Source: Hyaloperonospora brassicae (Eukaryota > Oomycota > Peronosporomycetes > Peronosporales > Peronosporaceae). From it: a stretch of 64,000 nt of DNA. Below, piece by piece: positions 35,301 through 49,000 of this stretch (the first letter of the stretch is position 1; each line of letters begins with the position of its first letter). Position numbers and translations under genes: made by a program. Under the pieces are notes generated by a model. It saw only the letters and a program-made list of their open reading frames with translations, did no database searches and was not told the DNA's origin. The stretch spans positions 186,001 to 250,000 of the forward strand of contig CANTFL010000148.1 in NCBI GenBank assembly GCA_947650285.1, read 5' to 3'.

Positions 35301-35395
35301 AATTGCTTTTTGCACATAAGATCAAAATACTGTAGAATGATGTTAAGCACCACCTAAACACGTTTGAAGAAGTCTCGTATGTCAGACTAACGCAT
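32306..35395. other. Boundary region from gene island to repeat-rich DNA
   Basis: About 3.1 kb in which GC content falls sharply after roughly 32.7 kb. I recognise no gene. A segment at about 34800-35080 is open over tens of codons on the minus strand (KEQGKILVVHTPEKTEKS) and could be a pseudogene fragment, but I cannot assign it. Minus 34310-34789 is a 159-codon frame without a domain. Confidence 0.45.
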
Positions 35396-35829
35396 TTAGT
35401 TCGTGCGGATCGCCCCGACCATGTCCTTCATCTGCTGTAGTGACTTAATAAAAACTTGCGCATCACCATCCTGTTGCAGCCAGAATGTCTCAAGCAACTC
35501 AGCAGCCTTCTGAGCATCCACGACAGTACTTATAGCCTGTACCTGGCTTTCATCCTGCTCATCCTCGAGTTGAGTCAAAAGATGGTCTTAGATAATGTCA
35601 TTCACATCCAAAATATTCGATGCGATCCGCTCAGCAGTACTTTCTCGCAGGTCACGGATATCCATCGGGTTGGGACACTCGAAGCGCCGTAATCTGATGA
35701 TCCACTTCATCCATGACTTCATTGTCAAGACGCGGATCCTCGAGGACTGGTGGAGCATCATCTACTTCTGACTCAATATTGCAGTGCCGGAAACAGTTGT
35801 GGTTGGTCTCAGTGCGAACATCATTAGTA

Positions 35830-36022
35830 TAACAAAAGCTCAAGTACTTATCTGTGCTGCAAAAACGGAAAATGGTATAGAGAGCTAAAATATACTGCTA
35901 AAATGAATGATTATATCACTTTATTAAATGACCAATTCAATATAGATTGTTTGAACCACTGTCCATGCAAGCTGCCTTTTTTACGACGCGCACACCACCG
36001 TCGTTGATCGTGATCCTCTAAA
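35830..36022 (-). repeat. 3' LTR of the copia element
   Basis: About 190 bp matching 40280-40472, sharing tctgtgctgcaaaa, aaatgaccaattca, tgtccatgcaag and a final cctctaaa. Substitutions and small gaps are frequent, so the insertion is not recent. Confidence 0.75.
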
Positions 36023-39000
36023 CTTCCCCTCAACTTTCACTATCGCAAATTTCACTTTCACCGCGTAGTCGCATTGCTTGCAGTGCAGCAAGTGGCTTCG
36101 TCAGACAATCGGCAACTTGCATAGCCAAATGGACATGTTTCAGCTGAACTCGCCTTGCGCAATGTGAGTTAGAGCAAAATGTACCCTGAGGTCGATGTGC
36201 TTAGCTCGTGATGTGAATCCTTAATTCGTCGCGATATTTATCGCTGACTTGTTGTCCATGTGCACCGTAGTCGCTGTTAAACACGTGACACCCATCTCTT
36301 TCAGCATATAACAAATCCACATGACTTACTGCGTAGCTAATGGCAGTGCCATATATATGCTTCAGCAGAGGTTAAAGCCACAGAAGCTTTCGGCGCTTGA
36401 TTTTGTGTACGACAATCGCGCCTCCAAGTAAAATCAACACACCAGACGTAGGTAGACCAGGATTCTTATCATTTACCCAAATTGCGTCACAATGTGCTCA
36501 AAGCATAATATTATTGTCGTCAATTTCTTGTACGAAAGTCCATGCGATTGTGTTCTCATGAGATATCGCAAAATGCGTAAAGCCGCAAGCAAGTGCATCT
36601 GTCGCGGCTGGTCCAAGTACTGCGATGATACTCACATTGCATGGCTAATGTCCGGTCGCGTTGCATTGGCTATATACAACAGCAAACCGAATAATACTCG
36701 ATATGAAGCGCTATCTTATAGCACTGGTTGTGACTCATTCAAAGTCAAGTCCTGGCCTGCGCAGATTGGGTTGCGAAATGCATGTGCTTTACTAAGCCCA
36801 AACTTAAAAACCAACTTTATTTCGAATTGGTACTGTCTCAATACCACTTCTCCTTTTTCTTGTGAATAATTCACTCTAATGCCTCATATAAACTGCGCAG
36901 CTCCAAGTGACTTCACAGTAAAAGCTCTGACAATTCCTAATAAATCGCGTCCGCCTCTGCATATGACTTGAATCCGATCCGGAGGTCATCCACATACAAG
37001 ACTATTTATATGCATGAATGAGTGTTTTTATGATCGCGTCGGGCAAAAATACATGTTTCCTATCCATATTGTTCAGAGCCCATGGTGAAAAATACAAAGC
37101 ATGTTTTCTTGTGCCAAACGAAAGCCGCTTGTTTAACACCCATATAAGCTGCATCGTGATTTTCACACCATTCCGCGTGCAATAATGACTTCAAGGGGTG
37201 GCTCCATGAAAATGTTTCGTCCACATCAACATTTAAAAACGCTGTTTCCACGTCAAATTGCCGAATCACATGCTGCATGCTGCAATGAAACGACAAGAAC
37301 ACGTAAATCGTATTTGATCATGCAACAGGTAGAAATGTGTCGAAGTAGTCAAAACAATGCGTTTTCAAATACCCAAGGGCAACCAATATGCGCTTTGTAG
37401 CAAACGATATTACCGGTATATCATACTTGTGTCCAAGTACTCACTTGTGATCAATGACCTTGACATCCGGGGGGGGGCGATAGGCAGCGTCCCATGTGTA
37501 ATTTTTCACATGAGCTTTTATTTCTGCTTGTATTGCTGCTTCACATTTTTGTTCGTCTACGGACTTCAACGCATCGTGTTAAGTCATCGGTACATCAGTG
37601 GAAGAAAACGAAACCTCTTACTCGTCAACAAATTGAAGTGTAGTATTCGACTCGACTTGTTCGATATCCACTGACGATTCATCATTCAAATGCGGTAGAA
37701 TTGCATCATCATAGTCTAAATTATCATCAGTAAGTAGACGAGATGATGTGGAAGAACTATAAAGCCTTTTTTCGATCCCAAATATATCTCAAGTCGTTCA
37801 TCTGTGAGGGGTGTGTGTGTGGGAGCTCTTCAAAGAGAAATAGCCAGCGGATGATTAGGTATACCTGAAAGCATGTGTGGACCCTTATTGGCACTCCTGC
37901 AACAGTTGCGTTGGGTTTGCGATCTGTTGTTCATTTGGTTGCGTTTATGGACTGTATAACAAACGCGCCCCCAAATTGGGATAATGTCTAAGTCGTGTGA
38001 CCGATTGAGGTGCCCAGACGCACCCATAGCCATGATTATCCGCTTGGTATCAACATCAGCGGTTTCATCAACTTTTAAATCATCAGGATCTTTATTTTTG
38101 CTTGGTTTGGGTACGACCACCTTCACTTCGTCGTTTTCATCCTAAAAATGTTTGCATTAAGCAACAGATTCCCTTATAACAACAACATATTTGTAGTGCA
38201 AAGAAGGTCGATCGTTCAACGTAACGGTTTAAGTCATCACCAATCTTTCTCTCGCCATATCCCACTCTCAATACGCCTTCGCATTGTCCAAATATGTAAA
38301 AAAACATAAACGTGTTTGACTTGCTGACCCACTTAGTTTGATTGCAATTCGAGACTCATACATATATATAGTGGAACCAAATGCACAAAAATGACCTAAG
38401 TCTGTACTCGACCCATACAGCGTTTCGAATGGACTACTGATTGGTCGTGCAGTATTCGGAATTCGATTATGGTGTAAGCAGCTATCATAATCGCTTCGCC
38501 CCGCCAGCTACGATCAATATTCATGTGACACATCAATGAGCGGGCCATATCGACAAGAATTCGATTTTCTTCCCCTTTGTTAAGCCATTTTCTTCCAGAT
38601 TACACGGCACGCCTGTCTAGTGAATAATACCTTGATGTACATAGTGCTTACTGAAGCAATATTTCGTAAATTCCCATCATTGTAACCTCAGATGCACTTA
38701 ATCTTGCACTCCGTTTGCGTCTTTACCATATCACGAAACGCCTTTAATCGTTTAAACACTTGAGACGTTGCTGCTAGCAAGTATGCGCAGGCAAATCGGC
38801 TGCAGTCGTCAATAAATATGAGTACGTATAAATTTTCACCCTTTGACTTCGGTTTCGAAAATCCCATGAGATCGGTGTGTACAATCTCGACGAATCGAGC
38901 AGTTTTCACTTCACTCCTCGTATGACTAAACGGAATGTTTGTCATTTCACCGCGTGCACATCCATCGCATACACTTTCATCAGATGCAAAAACTTTCGAA

Positions 39001-40279
39001 ATACCAGACCAAGCCTTTATCGCTTGCTGGATCTTGTTTGTAGACGCATGACCTAGGCTATCATGCTATATTCCACCATTGTAATTCATCGCGACACTAG
39101 GATCAGTGTCATGTGCCCCTTCGGTGATGTGCTGCTTCAAAATACACGCAGATACCTTTTCACTTGTTTAATTCCTGCCACGAACGTCATTGCTATTTTT
39201 TCGTGCTTAAACTAGACAAACGCACCTCATGTCGTCAAAGCTGCTACAGACACAAGTTTCTTGTCTAGCCCAGGATGATGTTACACCTATATCAGCTTGA
39301 CTGTGAGACCGTTCTCGAGAATACCTTACACTTTTACGTCAGCTGCTGTCCATACGCCACAGTGCTGTAAATCGGGGTACTTAAACTTTATTATTTCGCA
39401 AATTCACGCTTATCATCACTCATATGATGACTCGAACAACTATCCAGCCACAACTTCAAACTCGAAATTGTTTTGCCAATTAATGCCAAAGATACAAATT
39501 CGTCACCAGGTCTCGACAAATTCACGTTGCAACGCTACGATTTCTTGTGCCCGTACCGTCCAAATCCAAAGCACTCGCCTTGAAAAGTTGCGGAAATTCA
39601 CGTCTTACAGAGCTGTGATAGCGATATATATTTTCTACTTTTCCACGGCGTCCTCAATTTACTTTAAATTGTCGAGGATCATTACGCTGAGTATGCGCCT
39701 TGAAAGCGACCTCCTTCTTGTCTTATTTTTAATAATTTCATACTCCCAGCGAAGCATCTCTTCCTATTTTAGCATCGTCATGTTGCTGTGTGACTCGAAT
39801 AAGCGCATCAAATCACTATATTAGGACAATGAACTCCCCAAAAGTGAACCCAGCTTTTCATCATCATCCATACTGTCACCGAAAGCCCTGAGATTCAGAC
39901 ACATCTCATCAAACTTCAGTCGGTGATGCATACGAATCCAACATCAACTCATGTATTTCCTTCCGAAGTTTCACTCTGTTGAGACGATTCTTCTTCGCGT
40001 AAAACTTCTGCAAAACCTACCAAGCCTTTACAGCAGACTCTAATAAATGAACCATAAACTAATAGATTGGAGAGAGCTGCATCAACAGCTTATTTAAAAC
40101 TTTTATATCCGCTAATTTCTATTAAAGACTCTTCCGCACCACTGCTGGCTCTGGATTGATCATAACGTGATTGAAAAGGTATTTGCGCGCGAGGGTCATG
40201 CGTGCGTTGGATTATCACATAAATCATTTTTATGCGTGATGATGTCGATGGGATTTAATCTACTAAGGCTTATTACCTA

Positions 40280-40472
40280 TAACATAAGCTTAACTACTTC
40301 TCTGTGCTGCAAAATAGAAAATAGTCTCGAGAGTTGAAAACAACTGCTACAATAATGCATAATTTCTTTCAGCAAATGACCAATTCATCACACATAGTTA
40401 AAGACCAATGTCCATGCAAGTTGCATAGTCCAAGACACGCACATCACTGTAGTAAGTCGTTATCCTCTAAAG
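40280..40472 (-). repeat. 5' LTR of the copia element
   Basis: It pairs with 35830-36022. Immediately inside it on the minus strand, taggtaataagcc resembles a decayed initiator-Met tRNA primer-binding site, as expected at the 5' LTR edge. Confidence 0.75.
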
Positions 40473-40654
40473 CTGGCCCATACTGAGACTGAATTTTGGA
40501 TAGCATGAAGTATGAGAATCTTTGACAGCTGAAATTCATCATTATCGATATACTGAAGGAACACATGTGGAGCACGGTATTGAAGAACTATCTGTGTAAG
40601 GATTGTGCTGATGAAGGGCCACCCATAAACCTGAACCAGTTGAGACGTTCGGAA

Positions 40655-40830
40655 TGGTGGATCAGGACTATCGGATCCAATCTGAGAGGGATCCGATATA
40701 AGAGGGATCAGATTCAATATGGAACTGATACAAGAGAGGATCCGATCCATTATGAAACTGATCAAAGATGGGATCCGATCCAATAGTGAATCCGATTCCT
40801 GATTTGACCCGATCCAAGACCAGATTTTAT
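40655..40830 (+). repeat. GGATCCGAT-rich degenerate short repeat block
   Basis: Units built on ggatccgat, separated by stretches such as aatatggaactgat and attatgaaactgat, recur roughly every 30 bp with internal variation. The block overlaps the reading of the Tigger A post-catalytic part, so it is either an expansion within the relic or a separate minisatellite. Confidence 0.65.
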
Positions 40831-42878
40831 CCTAAGCCTTGGTTGGGGATAAATCTTGGAGCATTCGATGCACAAGAGGTAAAGTGAATTGTTTGACGAT
40901 GCGTGGAGAGTGCCTTTTGCATTGACAGGCTAGGTCGTAGTATCTCAATTTGGTTAGCTCACATAAAAGTGTTCAATTTGCTTCGAAAGAAACGCATCAT
41001 ATCTTCCGGGATGGAGCTTTGATCTCCCTACATTATTAAAAGTTGTGCCGCTCGTATATAAGACAGTCGCACCTGGATTTTTTGGCCAGGTGCGTTCATG
41101 ACTCTCAAAACCATTAAGACAAGTACGATAGGGTGAAGCAAGAAAGCAAGGGTGGTGAAATCGCGAGATGGCGTAAATGGTCAGAAGGTTAAGCAGATAA
41201 AGATCTGCGCATTAGACAAGGCGATACTGATTAGATTAAGGTCGATCATATTTAGTAACTACAAGTGACCTGCGATCGTGTAAATGATTTCACGCGATCA
41301 CTTCATAACAAACTCTTTCAAGCTAAGCATCGACACGAGTCCACGGAGGTAAGTGCAGGCCGCCCTAACGACGGGTAAAAATGTGAGGAAGGAATCAAGA
41401 ACGGAATTAGTACCCCCCGACAGTCGGTAGTCTTGGGGCCAGTGGAGATGCGGGATCACATCAGCAATTTTGTGAAACCCGCTTTACCACATATGCGGTT
41501 GAGCCGGCGTCTATTAATGCGTTAATGTTGCGTATGATTATCTATTCACAAGGCTGGATAATTGACGTCATTCTGGGGGAGTAGTAAAAAGACGGGTTGC
41601 AAAGTGCGATCCGCTGCGATATATTAGCAAGCGGGACGTGTGCGTTGGAGTTGTCCAAGATCAACAGCTTCCTTTCGGTTTGCCATGCTCCAATCAATTT
41701 TTGCAGCCATTCCAGGAGGATGAATTATGTCAGCCAAGCCTTCTTGTTGCTGCGATAATGAAAGCCAGTGTTATAGAGACCGACATGGCGGAAGCAGCGA
41801 TTAGTGGAGAACTTGCCAATGATCCACAGGGTTGTTTTGTAGAGCCTATCACCAGTGCAGCAGGCAGCCACAACCATTCGTTTCTTGTTTTTGCTTCGTT
41901 ACTCCTAGCTGCCTCGGTGCAAGTTAATTGTCAGCCTGAAACAGAAGGGGTGGATTTGTCAATATATGACAATAAAATTTGATGTCCATTTGGAAGAGCG
42001 CTTTACATGCATCCAATAGAACAAGCCAGTATCATCCATGTTGTCGATATCCTTTTATTGCGTACTGATTGAAGATTTCACGTAAAGAAGGAAGTGAATC
42101 CTCCACAGCTTCCATTCTCGACAATCCGATCTCTCCAAAACGGCGGTAGAATTGTATTCCATTGCGAGCTTTAAAGGATTCCATCCATTCATTATAAAAT
42201 GAAAATGACTTATAAACTGAATGAAGACGATTTAAAATTCGCTCTGCATGCTCGCGTACCAGGTCTTCACTGAGATTGATGCTATCCTGGTATGCAATGA
42301 AACCAGCCAGCAGAGATGATGGAATCAGCGGACACTTAACTGCACGCTGACGTTTGGCAATCATGTTGGTGTCCTCTGAAATTTGAAGAAGGTCTGCCTT
42401 ACTTTACTTTTCAGCGTGTTCGAGACTGTCGCCTGGATAATTATTAGCTTATGGTTGTCCTGTTGATAAGATGAGCCTGATACAGTGCCGGATTCTTGGC
42501 ATGTTGAAAGATCCACACAAACATCACCCGCCATTGCGGTGTGGAGTGCTTCACTCAGATGCACTGTTGTTGTGCTGCTTAATTTTTTTAAGAAATGGAG
42601 AGAGGTATAAAGACTTGGGCCGATCACTAGAATGTAAATTGTAAAATGAACATATTTGGGTCCTCGACTCACAATCTCTTGTTGCTACTCGAAGACGGGT
42701 GGATTCTTTCTGCCTATACGTTATTGTTCGCCATAGTGCGCATTACTACTGGTACAGAGCACGTTAGTAATCTCCACATCGCGCATTACTAACCGTCTAT
42801 TCGCGCAATATTTTTTCGTCTATTCGTACAATCTGATTCTGACTGCGTCACTTTTTAAAACCTAAACGTAACAAAAGT

Positions 42879-43025
42879 GGGGGCCGTCACTTCCTGGCTG
42901 GACAGTGTTGGTGAACCTAAAATACCAGGATCCGAAGGTTTAACATTCTCGTCCAAAATTCTAGCCGGTAACAAACCAGTGACCTACAACTTGGAATTGC
43001 CATACCAAACTAGCTGAGTAACATA
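42879..43025 (-). repeat. Probable tRNA-derived SINE, diverged copy
   Basis: On the minus strand this is collinear with 56283-56430. Both share a tRNA-like head, the core aaaccttcgg.tcctg, then aaccaacactg and agtgacggcccc-type tail sequence. The A-box region (about 43005-43020) and the B-box region (about 42959-42966, ggctagaa) are mutated relative to the better copy. Confidence 0.5.
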
Positions 43026-46000
43026 CCACTTTCTGATACAAGGCCTTCTTTTAAATCCACAGCCCTCCGGAATAGAAAGTGATTTATTCGTTGAAAGGAG
43101 TGCTAATTCTATATACTAGTTATAACATCTCTAGAATATTAAATGAAGGGTCCCTTTAAAGATTATAGATCGACTCTTCTGTCGTTCTATCCTTGAGCTT
43201 CTGTATTTTCTGTAGTTTTTTTTTCGTATGCCATAATTTGATATTGTTACACTCCAAGAGTTTCTTGGACTTGTGGGACCGAGATCTATAGATGAAGGAC
43301 CGAGCTCACCACTCACGAACCAAGGTCGACCTCTAGGGACCGAATTTTTCGATGAGAGACCGTAGTCTGCTCCTTTCCGTACCGTTAAAGCAAAATCCTG
43401 GCCCTGATGTCTCTTGATGTTTCTGCAAGTTCTTCTCCTTTTAAAGTCGCTTCAATTACGTGATCCCATTTCTCTTGTACCTTCCCACTGGTGTGCGGTC
43501 CCTCATTACATAATGTCGCTGGCCATCAGGTACATTAATTGTGAAAAGTACTTCACCACTTGAGCAATTGCTACCAAAACAGGTTTAGAATAGTCGAGAA
43601 ACAATACGGTATCGCATTTCACGAAACCTTGAGAGGATAATCTTTTGAATATCCTGTGCCTCATTAGACGGCATCGTAATCGTCTCGGCGAGGGAAGAGT
43701 TGTCACGTAATGACCCTAGTCCTTGCTATTGCGAGAAAGAAATGAAAAACGAATAGTATCATGTTTTAATCGCTTGCATTGATCTCACTACAATTGATAG
43801 AAGTGCGGCGGTGGGTCAAGTTCTTCTCATAAGTTCGATATATTCAATCTTATCGGCCCTTTAATTGCTGCTTGACACGCGCAATCCATGACAAAAAACA
43901 CCTACTTATGGTAAAGTGACAAAACAAGAATTACGACTGTTTTGGATACAAAGCAATTTTACTATTACTGACTACGAAACGTTGTCGTTGATTAGTGACT
44001 CTTTCCTATGCGTTTGTGTACGCAAAATTAGCACGGTGTTGTAAGTGAGGGTCAATTACTGATCAAAGTCAGTAAGTAGTCACCAGTGACCCTATTAAAG
44101 AGTCAGTAAACCTAATCAGTCAACCTATATTCGTCCCAACAATAAACTATGCGAAAATTTTCAGCTGAAAACGCTGCGACGTTTTCGATGTCAAAATTCA
44201 TTGCGCCGAAGAATCGTTTAAGCGCAAAAGAGTTGATGTAGAGATAGTTTGGTGTAAGGTCACAGTTTTGTGAAATACGAAGCTGATGAGATAACCAATA
44301 TGTCAATAAATAAAAAAACTCGTTTAGCTTGGCAGATTCTTCAAATTTACCTGGAATAAAATGCGTAATTGAATTAAGGTATGTCTTTCCATGCAGGATG
44401 ACTTCATAATTCTAACCAATAAGTTTCGTTTTGTGCTTTGATACCATATAGTATTAATATGGGTATCTACTATAACACCAAAAATTAAACGTCAATTATA
44501 ATCTTGTGGGACTTATCAAAACACGTACTGTCATTAAAAGATCGTTTGCTGACTGTAAAGTATAAACACATTTGGAGAACCGATCTAGACAGCCTTACCT
44601 AGTCGTTAAAGCATATTAGTTCTTGCGCTTCAGCAAAATCGCATGTTTCTTGTTTCAACTACAAAGCAAATGAGCGATAATGAACAAAGTTCGTCAGGCT
44701 ATCTACAAATGATTGAATACCCCATCAAGCCAAACGAACCTTAGAAGGACTTCACAATTAACAGGCATATATTAAACGATTGAAGACACTTGTCAAGTGC
44801 ACCAACTCGACCTAAGGCATGACTAAGCGAGAGAATGGTCCGTGAATGCATGAAAGACGTAGGCGTAATCATTAAATTTGCAAGTTAGGCATTGTTAGTC
44901 GGCATATGTCTGACATTTTATATATTGTATACCTTGTAAAAATCCTGAAGTCGCCTATTGAGACCATACTGATGTGACCTGAAACGATAATAATTCTGAC
45001 GCTTCGTAGAGGAATGATGATACGTGTATACAGGGAGAGCACAAGCGTGATTAAATGTGACAATGTGGAAAAGTCGCAATCCATGATTTATTAATACTAA
45101 TTCCGTTCTCACTTCGACCAGACTTGCCGACTTATAAAAGGAGCAATTTGATCCGTGTTTTGTATAAATTTGTGCTCACATCGATTACCTGTCAGTTATA
45201 ATAACTTAACCTGTTAAATCGCTATCAGAGTGTCGAAATCGATTATAGTTTGGCTTTATAGCTGCTAATTGCTGGATGAAATTGTTCTATAGCGATCCAG
45301 GCATGGGCAGATCTTGACCTAAAAATTATTATTTAAAAGACGCTCTGGGTCGCTCGATCTGTATCTAGCTCGTAGATGCTTGATTATACTCATACTGGAT
45401 TCATAAAGACATCCTTAACATTGTATTCAGATGATCGATGTTCTCCATATTAGCCATTATATATGACCTTTTTAGAACTATATGTCGTATATTCATATTA
45501 ATCGCAACAAAGGAATGCTATTCGTACTAAGCCCCCTCCTCTTGTCAAATCAGAAAATATATCAGAGGAGCGATGCGATGGAGGTCTTCGGTCGTCAAAA
45601 GACTGATTTCTGTCCGGAAAAGATGTCTATATTGTGTTTTGCTCGTAATATCAAAATCTGCATATTTATAAACTCACTCTTAACTTATTTTTATTGTATA
45701 TACAACTAAATAAGGATTATTTGGAACTTGATATATATTAAGGTACAACCAGCTTCTTGTAGTTGAATTGAAAAGCTCGTGGTCAAGTCTCCCATTCTAA
45801 ATCCACTATCCTTAGTATTGCATGTAAGCTATATATTCGATTGTTTGTTCTATTGTCGGAATTTACCCGGATCCATGTATAACATTTATAATGAGAAAAT
45901 GTGCATAATAAATTGAGCTTAATGTACTCATAGTGAGTCCATAAAGCTCCTTTATACAACTTCTACTGTAATTAGAATCAAAGCCTTTACAGTACGTAGT

Positions 46001-49000
46001 ATTGCTATTTGTAAATACTCACATAGTTGTTTTATTTATATCATAATTGTTTGCTTCCCAGATCACCCATGACGACGTCCATTCATGGATAATATATTGT
46101 TAAACTGTCTGCTGTCATAGAAGCACGATTTGGTTCTTACATGCATAATGTCGGCGTCCAGCTCAACAGTTAGGGAGAAGTTTATGTCTCTAGTTACAAA
46201 AATCTATGTTATGAGTCTAATGTCCACCCCACTTGTAAACACCATATAAGTCCGATTAATTTTTTGATCTCATAAGTGAAAATCAAACCCGTATTATCTT
46301 GTATTGATGTAGAGTTCTATCTGCGATGGTTCGAGCTGAGAGAAAAACATGTTATTTGATGTTTCATACATACTCTTTTGTTTTGCGTGGGTTCATCTCA
46401 CCTGTCTAAAATAGTATAATGGAATGTATAGGAACGCGTTAAGCATAATCAAACCATCCACACCGAATCAACTTTTGGATGCCCCATCCCGATTGGGGTC
46501 GACTTCAATCTAAAATTTACATTGTGACTTACTTACACGTGGAGCAATTTCAGCTTTGGGTTAAACCAGAAAAATAAAATATATATCGAAGGTAGTATAT
46601 ATTGGTCTTTTGATGTTGCGAGGCATAAAATGCACGTGTGACCGAGTATCTCCCCGGTCTTACTTTACTGAAAAAAACCCTTTCAAATCAATTTCGGCAG
46701 CGGTGGGACGTAAGAATTGCAATAAATTCATAATATAAGGTGACCGAAGTGATAGTCGATAGTATTCATTGTATTTTGTTTAAAAATTGAAACAAACAAT
46801 GTCGTAAACGATCGACACGAGCACTGTAAAAATTGATGTGCATTACGTGAAGATTCTATGTATCCTTTAACAATCTATAAGCCAAGAAGTAATCAAAATC
46901 TACGCATGCCAAACGATTGGATTAAAAGCCATCGCTAGGACGATTGCGTAATATTACATATGAAAGTAAAAATGTGGATCCGGAACCTGTCATTGACACC
47001 ATTTTAGATACTATAACAATTAGGTTTGGTATTACTATAATATTCATGTGTGCTTTGATACGTATATATTAAAGGAACGTTGCCCATATAGTTTATATAT
47101 AAAAACTATGCATTCAATCGTCTATATATTATTGATCAACAAAACCAATAATCGATACGACCCGCGCGCAAAAAGAGGTAAGCGGGTCCTTCAAATTCAG
47201 GTTTGTCGCTTAATATATTATAAAAAAATGGGCATATCTTAGACGCTTGCTGAACTTCTATCATTGTTGACTAGCGTCACAGATGATCTTCATTCTATTT
47301 CATACAACAATGTACTGTGTCAAGCTAATTTTGCGACGCCAATAAATTTGTTGTTGCTACATTTTACACAGCCTTGCTTACCTCGATGGCCATCTCAATA
47401 TAACATATGATTTGATTGATGCTCTGAACCATATCTACGCTATCAGCATAATTCATTTAATGTCAATTGTAATTCTACTGCCCATCATAATGAGCCAACA
47501 TTACTTGTTGTTTATCCGCTCACGAAGGCGCAAATATATACGATAGCAACAATTGCGACATTAAAGATGACTCGTCGTGTCTCCACCAAACTATTAATAA
47601 GCTGATCTGCTCCGCCCGGTAGTGCGTTTAAATCGTGATCATATCGTTTAGCAGCATCATTCACTAATTTTTATCGCACAGGGAGTGTCATATTGCACCA
47701 TATACGATACCTTGCTAAACTGTTTTGTGTGTCGACAAAGAAGGTATATCGCTGGAGCTTTGTCAAGCCGGGGTCCCGCGAGAATGTAACTGCATCTTTC
47801 GTACCTTATAACGGCCCTTCTTTGTTTTTGAGTGAATCTGAATAGTTTATGCGTTGTACATTTGTCCTACACACGAGATGCAGGTACGTTTTAGATATCT
47901 TTGATTGATTTTATGCCATTCCCACCTACTTCTAAGCAATGTTGATTCGTGTTTTTATGTATACGCTTTAATATTGGGCGTGTAAGGCAAAGTCGAGTAT
48001 ATCTAAATCAATTCATATGATTATGATGAGCTTGATCAAGAGGGATACACGCTGTATGATATTATCAAAGATCCTTCGCTTATTCGACTGATTGGCTAGA
48101 GGTCGATTATATGAACACCGAAGATGTAGGTGCGATGGACAAATTGGTACCCATTCCGTTATTAAATATAATAAACGATGCGTGCCCATGAAATGCGACA
48201 TCACATTCCGTTTAAACATGTCCTCTCCTACACAAGTGATACATGCGAATATGGAACAATGAGGTCCCACATTGAGATAAATTTGAATCCTGCGATATCT
48301 ATATGAAATAAGTATAAGCCGATCAAGTCTTCTTGGCGGGGTTGGCTGATTAGAATCTGAAGCCATTATCTCCGTGGGTAGCGCATTAATAAAGGCAACA
48401 TGCAATCGCGAAAGCTTTTGTCTAGCCCGATGAAATCGAATGACCATCAGATGTGACGTATTGTAAGTGGGTATAGCACAATAGGCTGCACAAAATTAGT
48501 GTCATCCTATGTATTAATACAATCAATTGTAGCTATATTTCTTTATTCTAAAAATCTGCTATTCAACGTGATGTCTATGTGAATGGGTCTGAAAACTGCT
48601 TGAAGAGATATTATTTATCTGTCTATGCGCGATTATTTAATTGCAGACCTTATGACATCTACCAGTATTGTGTGAGCATCTTACATAACCTTGCAACTTA
48701 TCGTATGTCGCTTACAATTTGATTGTAAGCTAGCATTTTAACTTTCATCTAAATAAGTGCATTCACGTAGCTCAAATACTCCTATTTCAGGTTGAAATTT
48801 GTTGCTATCTTCTATTAGTCTTGCGCTTATCTATTGACAAAACATACAAACATTCAAATCTTCATCGTTTTAGGGTCCGTATTGACGGGTTCGTCTTAAA
48901 CGCTTCTCTTTCGTGCGAAAATAATCTATCTTTTTACGATGTACATTTTTTACGTGGTGACACATTTGTAAGGCTCATGATCACAACCTGCACAAAAATT

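Larger units (their letters stand above)
35830..40472 (-). mobile_element. Ty1/copia LTR retrotransposon relic
   Basis: About 4.6 kb, minus strand, bounded by diverged direct repeats. Reading on the minus strand, a gag-like part (about 40250-39300) is followed by integrase (38945-38300; zinc-finger remnant VCDGCARGE, core IVHTDLMGF and FIDDCSRFACAYLL). A linker and reverse transcriptase (about 37900-36500) follow, with DVKVIDHK, IRQFDVETAFLN and the catalytic LYVDDL near 36985. RNase H (about 36300-36080) shows TVHMDNKSAINIATN, SRAKHIDLRVHF and ADCLTKPL. The order integrase before RT defines Ty1/copia. Many stops and frame changes make it inactive. It lies inside transposase A, so it is younger than that element. 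Confidence 0.85.
35396..42480 (-). pseudogene. pogo/Tigger-like (CENP-B type) transposase A, split by a copia insertion
   Basis: A DDE_1-family DNA transposase on the minus strand, in three separated pieces. The N-terminal part (about 42480-42032) has a CENP-B helix-turn-helix remnant (NHKLIIIQATVSNTLK, then AKRQRAVKCPLIPSSLLAGF and FSFYNEWMESFKARNGIQF). The catalytic part (about 42060-41400) shows DIDNMDDTGLF, LLILDNSNAH and TSIIQPCE, typical of pogo/Tigger, with frame changes and stops. A post-catalytic piece (YRAPHVFLQYID ... ILILHAIQNSVSVWA) runs to about 40476. The continuation (NDVRTETNHNCFRHCNIES, 35835-35652) and the C-terminus (FWLQQDGDAQVFIKSLQQMK, ending 35396) lie beyond the copia element. 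The two sides join in the right order, so copia landed inside this gene. It cannot produce a working protein. Confidence 0.8.

Noticed and set aside
41638..41982. 114-codon plus-strand frame
   Set aside because: It is the antisense of the Tigger A catalytic region (LLILDNSNAH on the minus strand).
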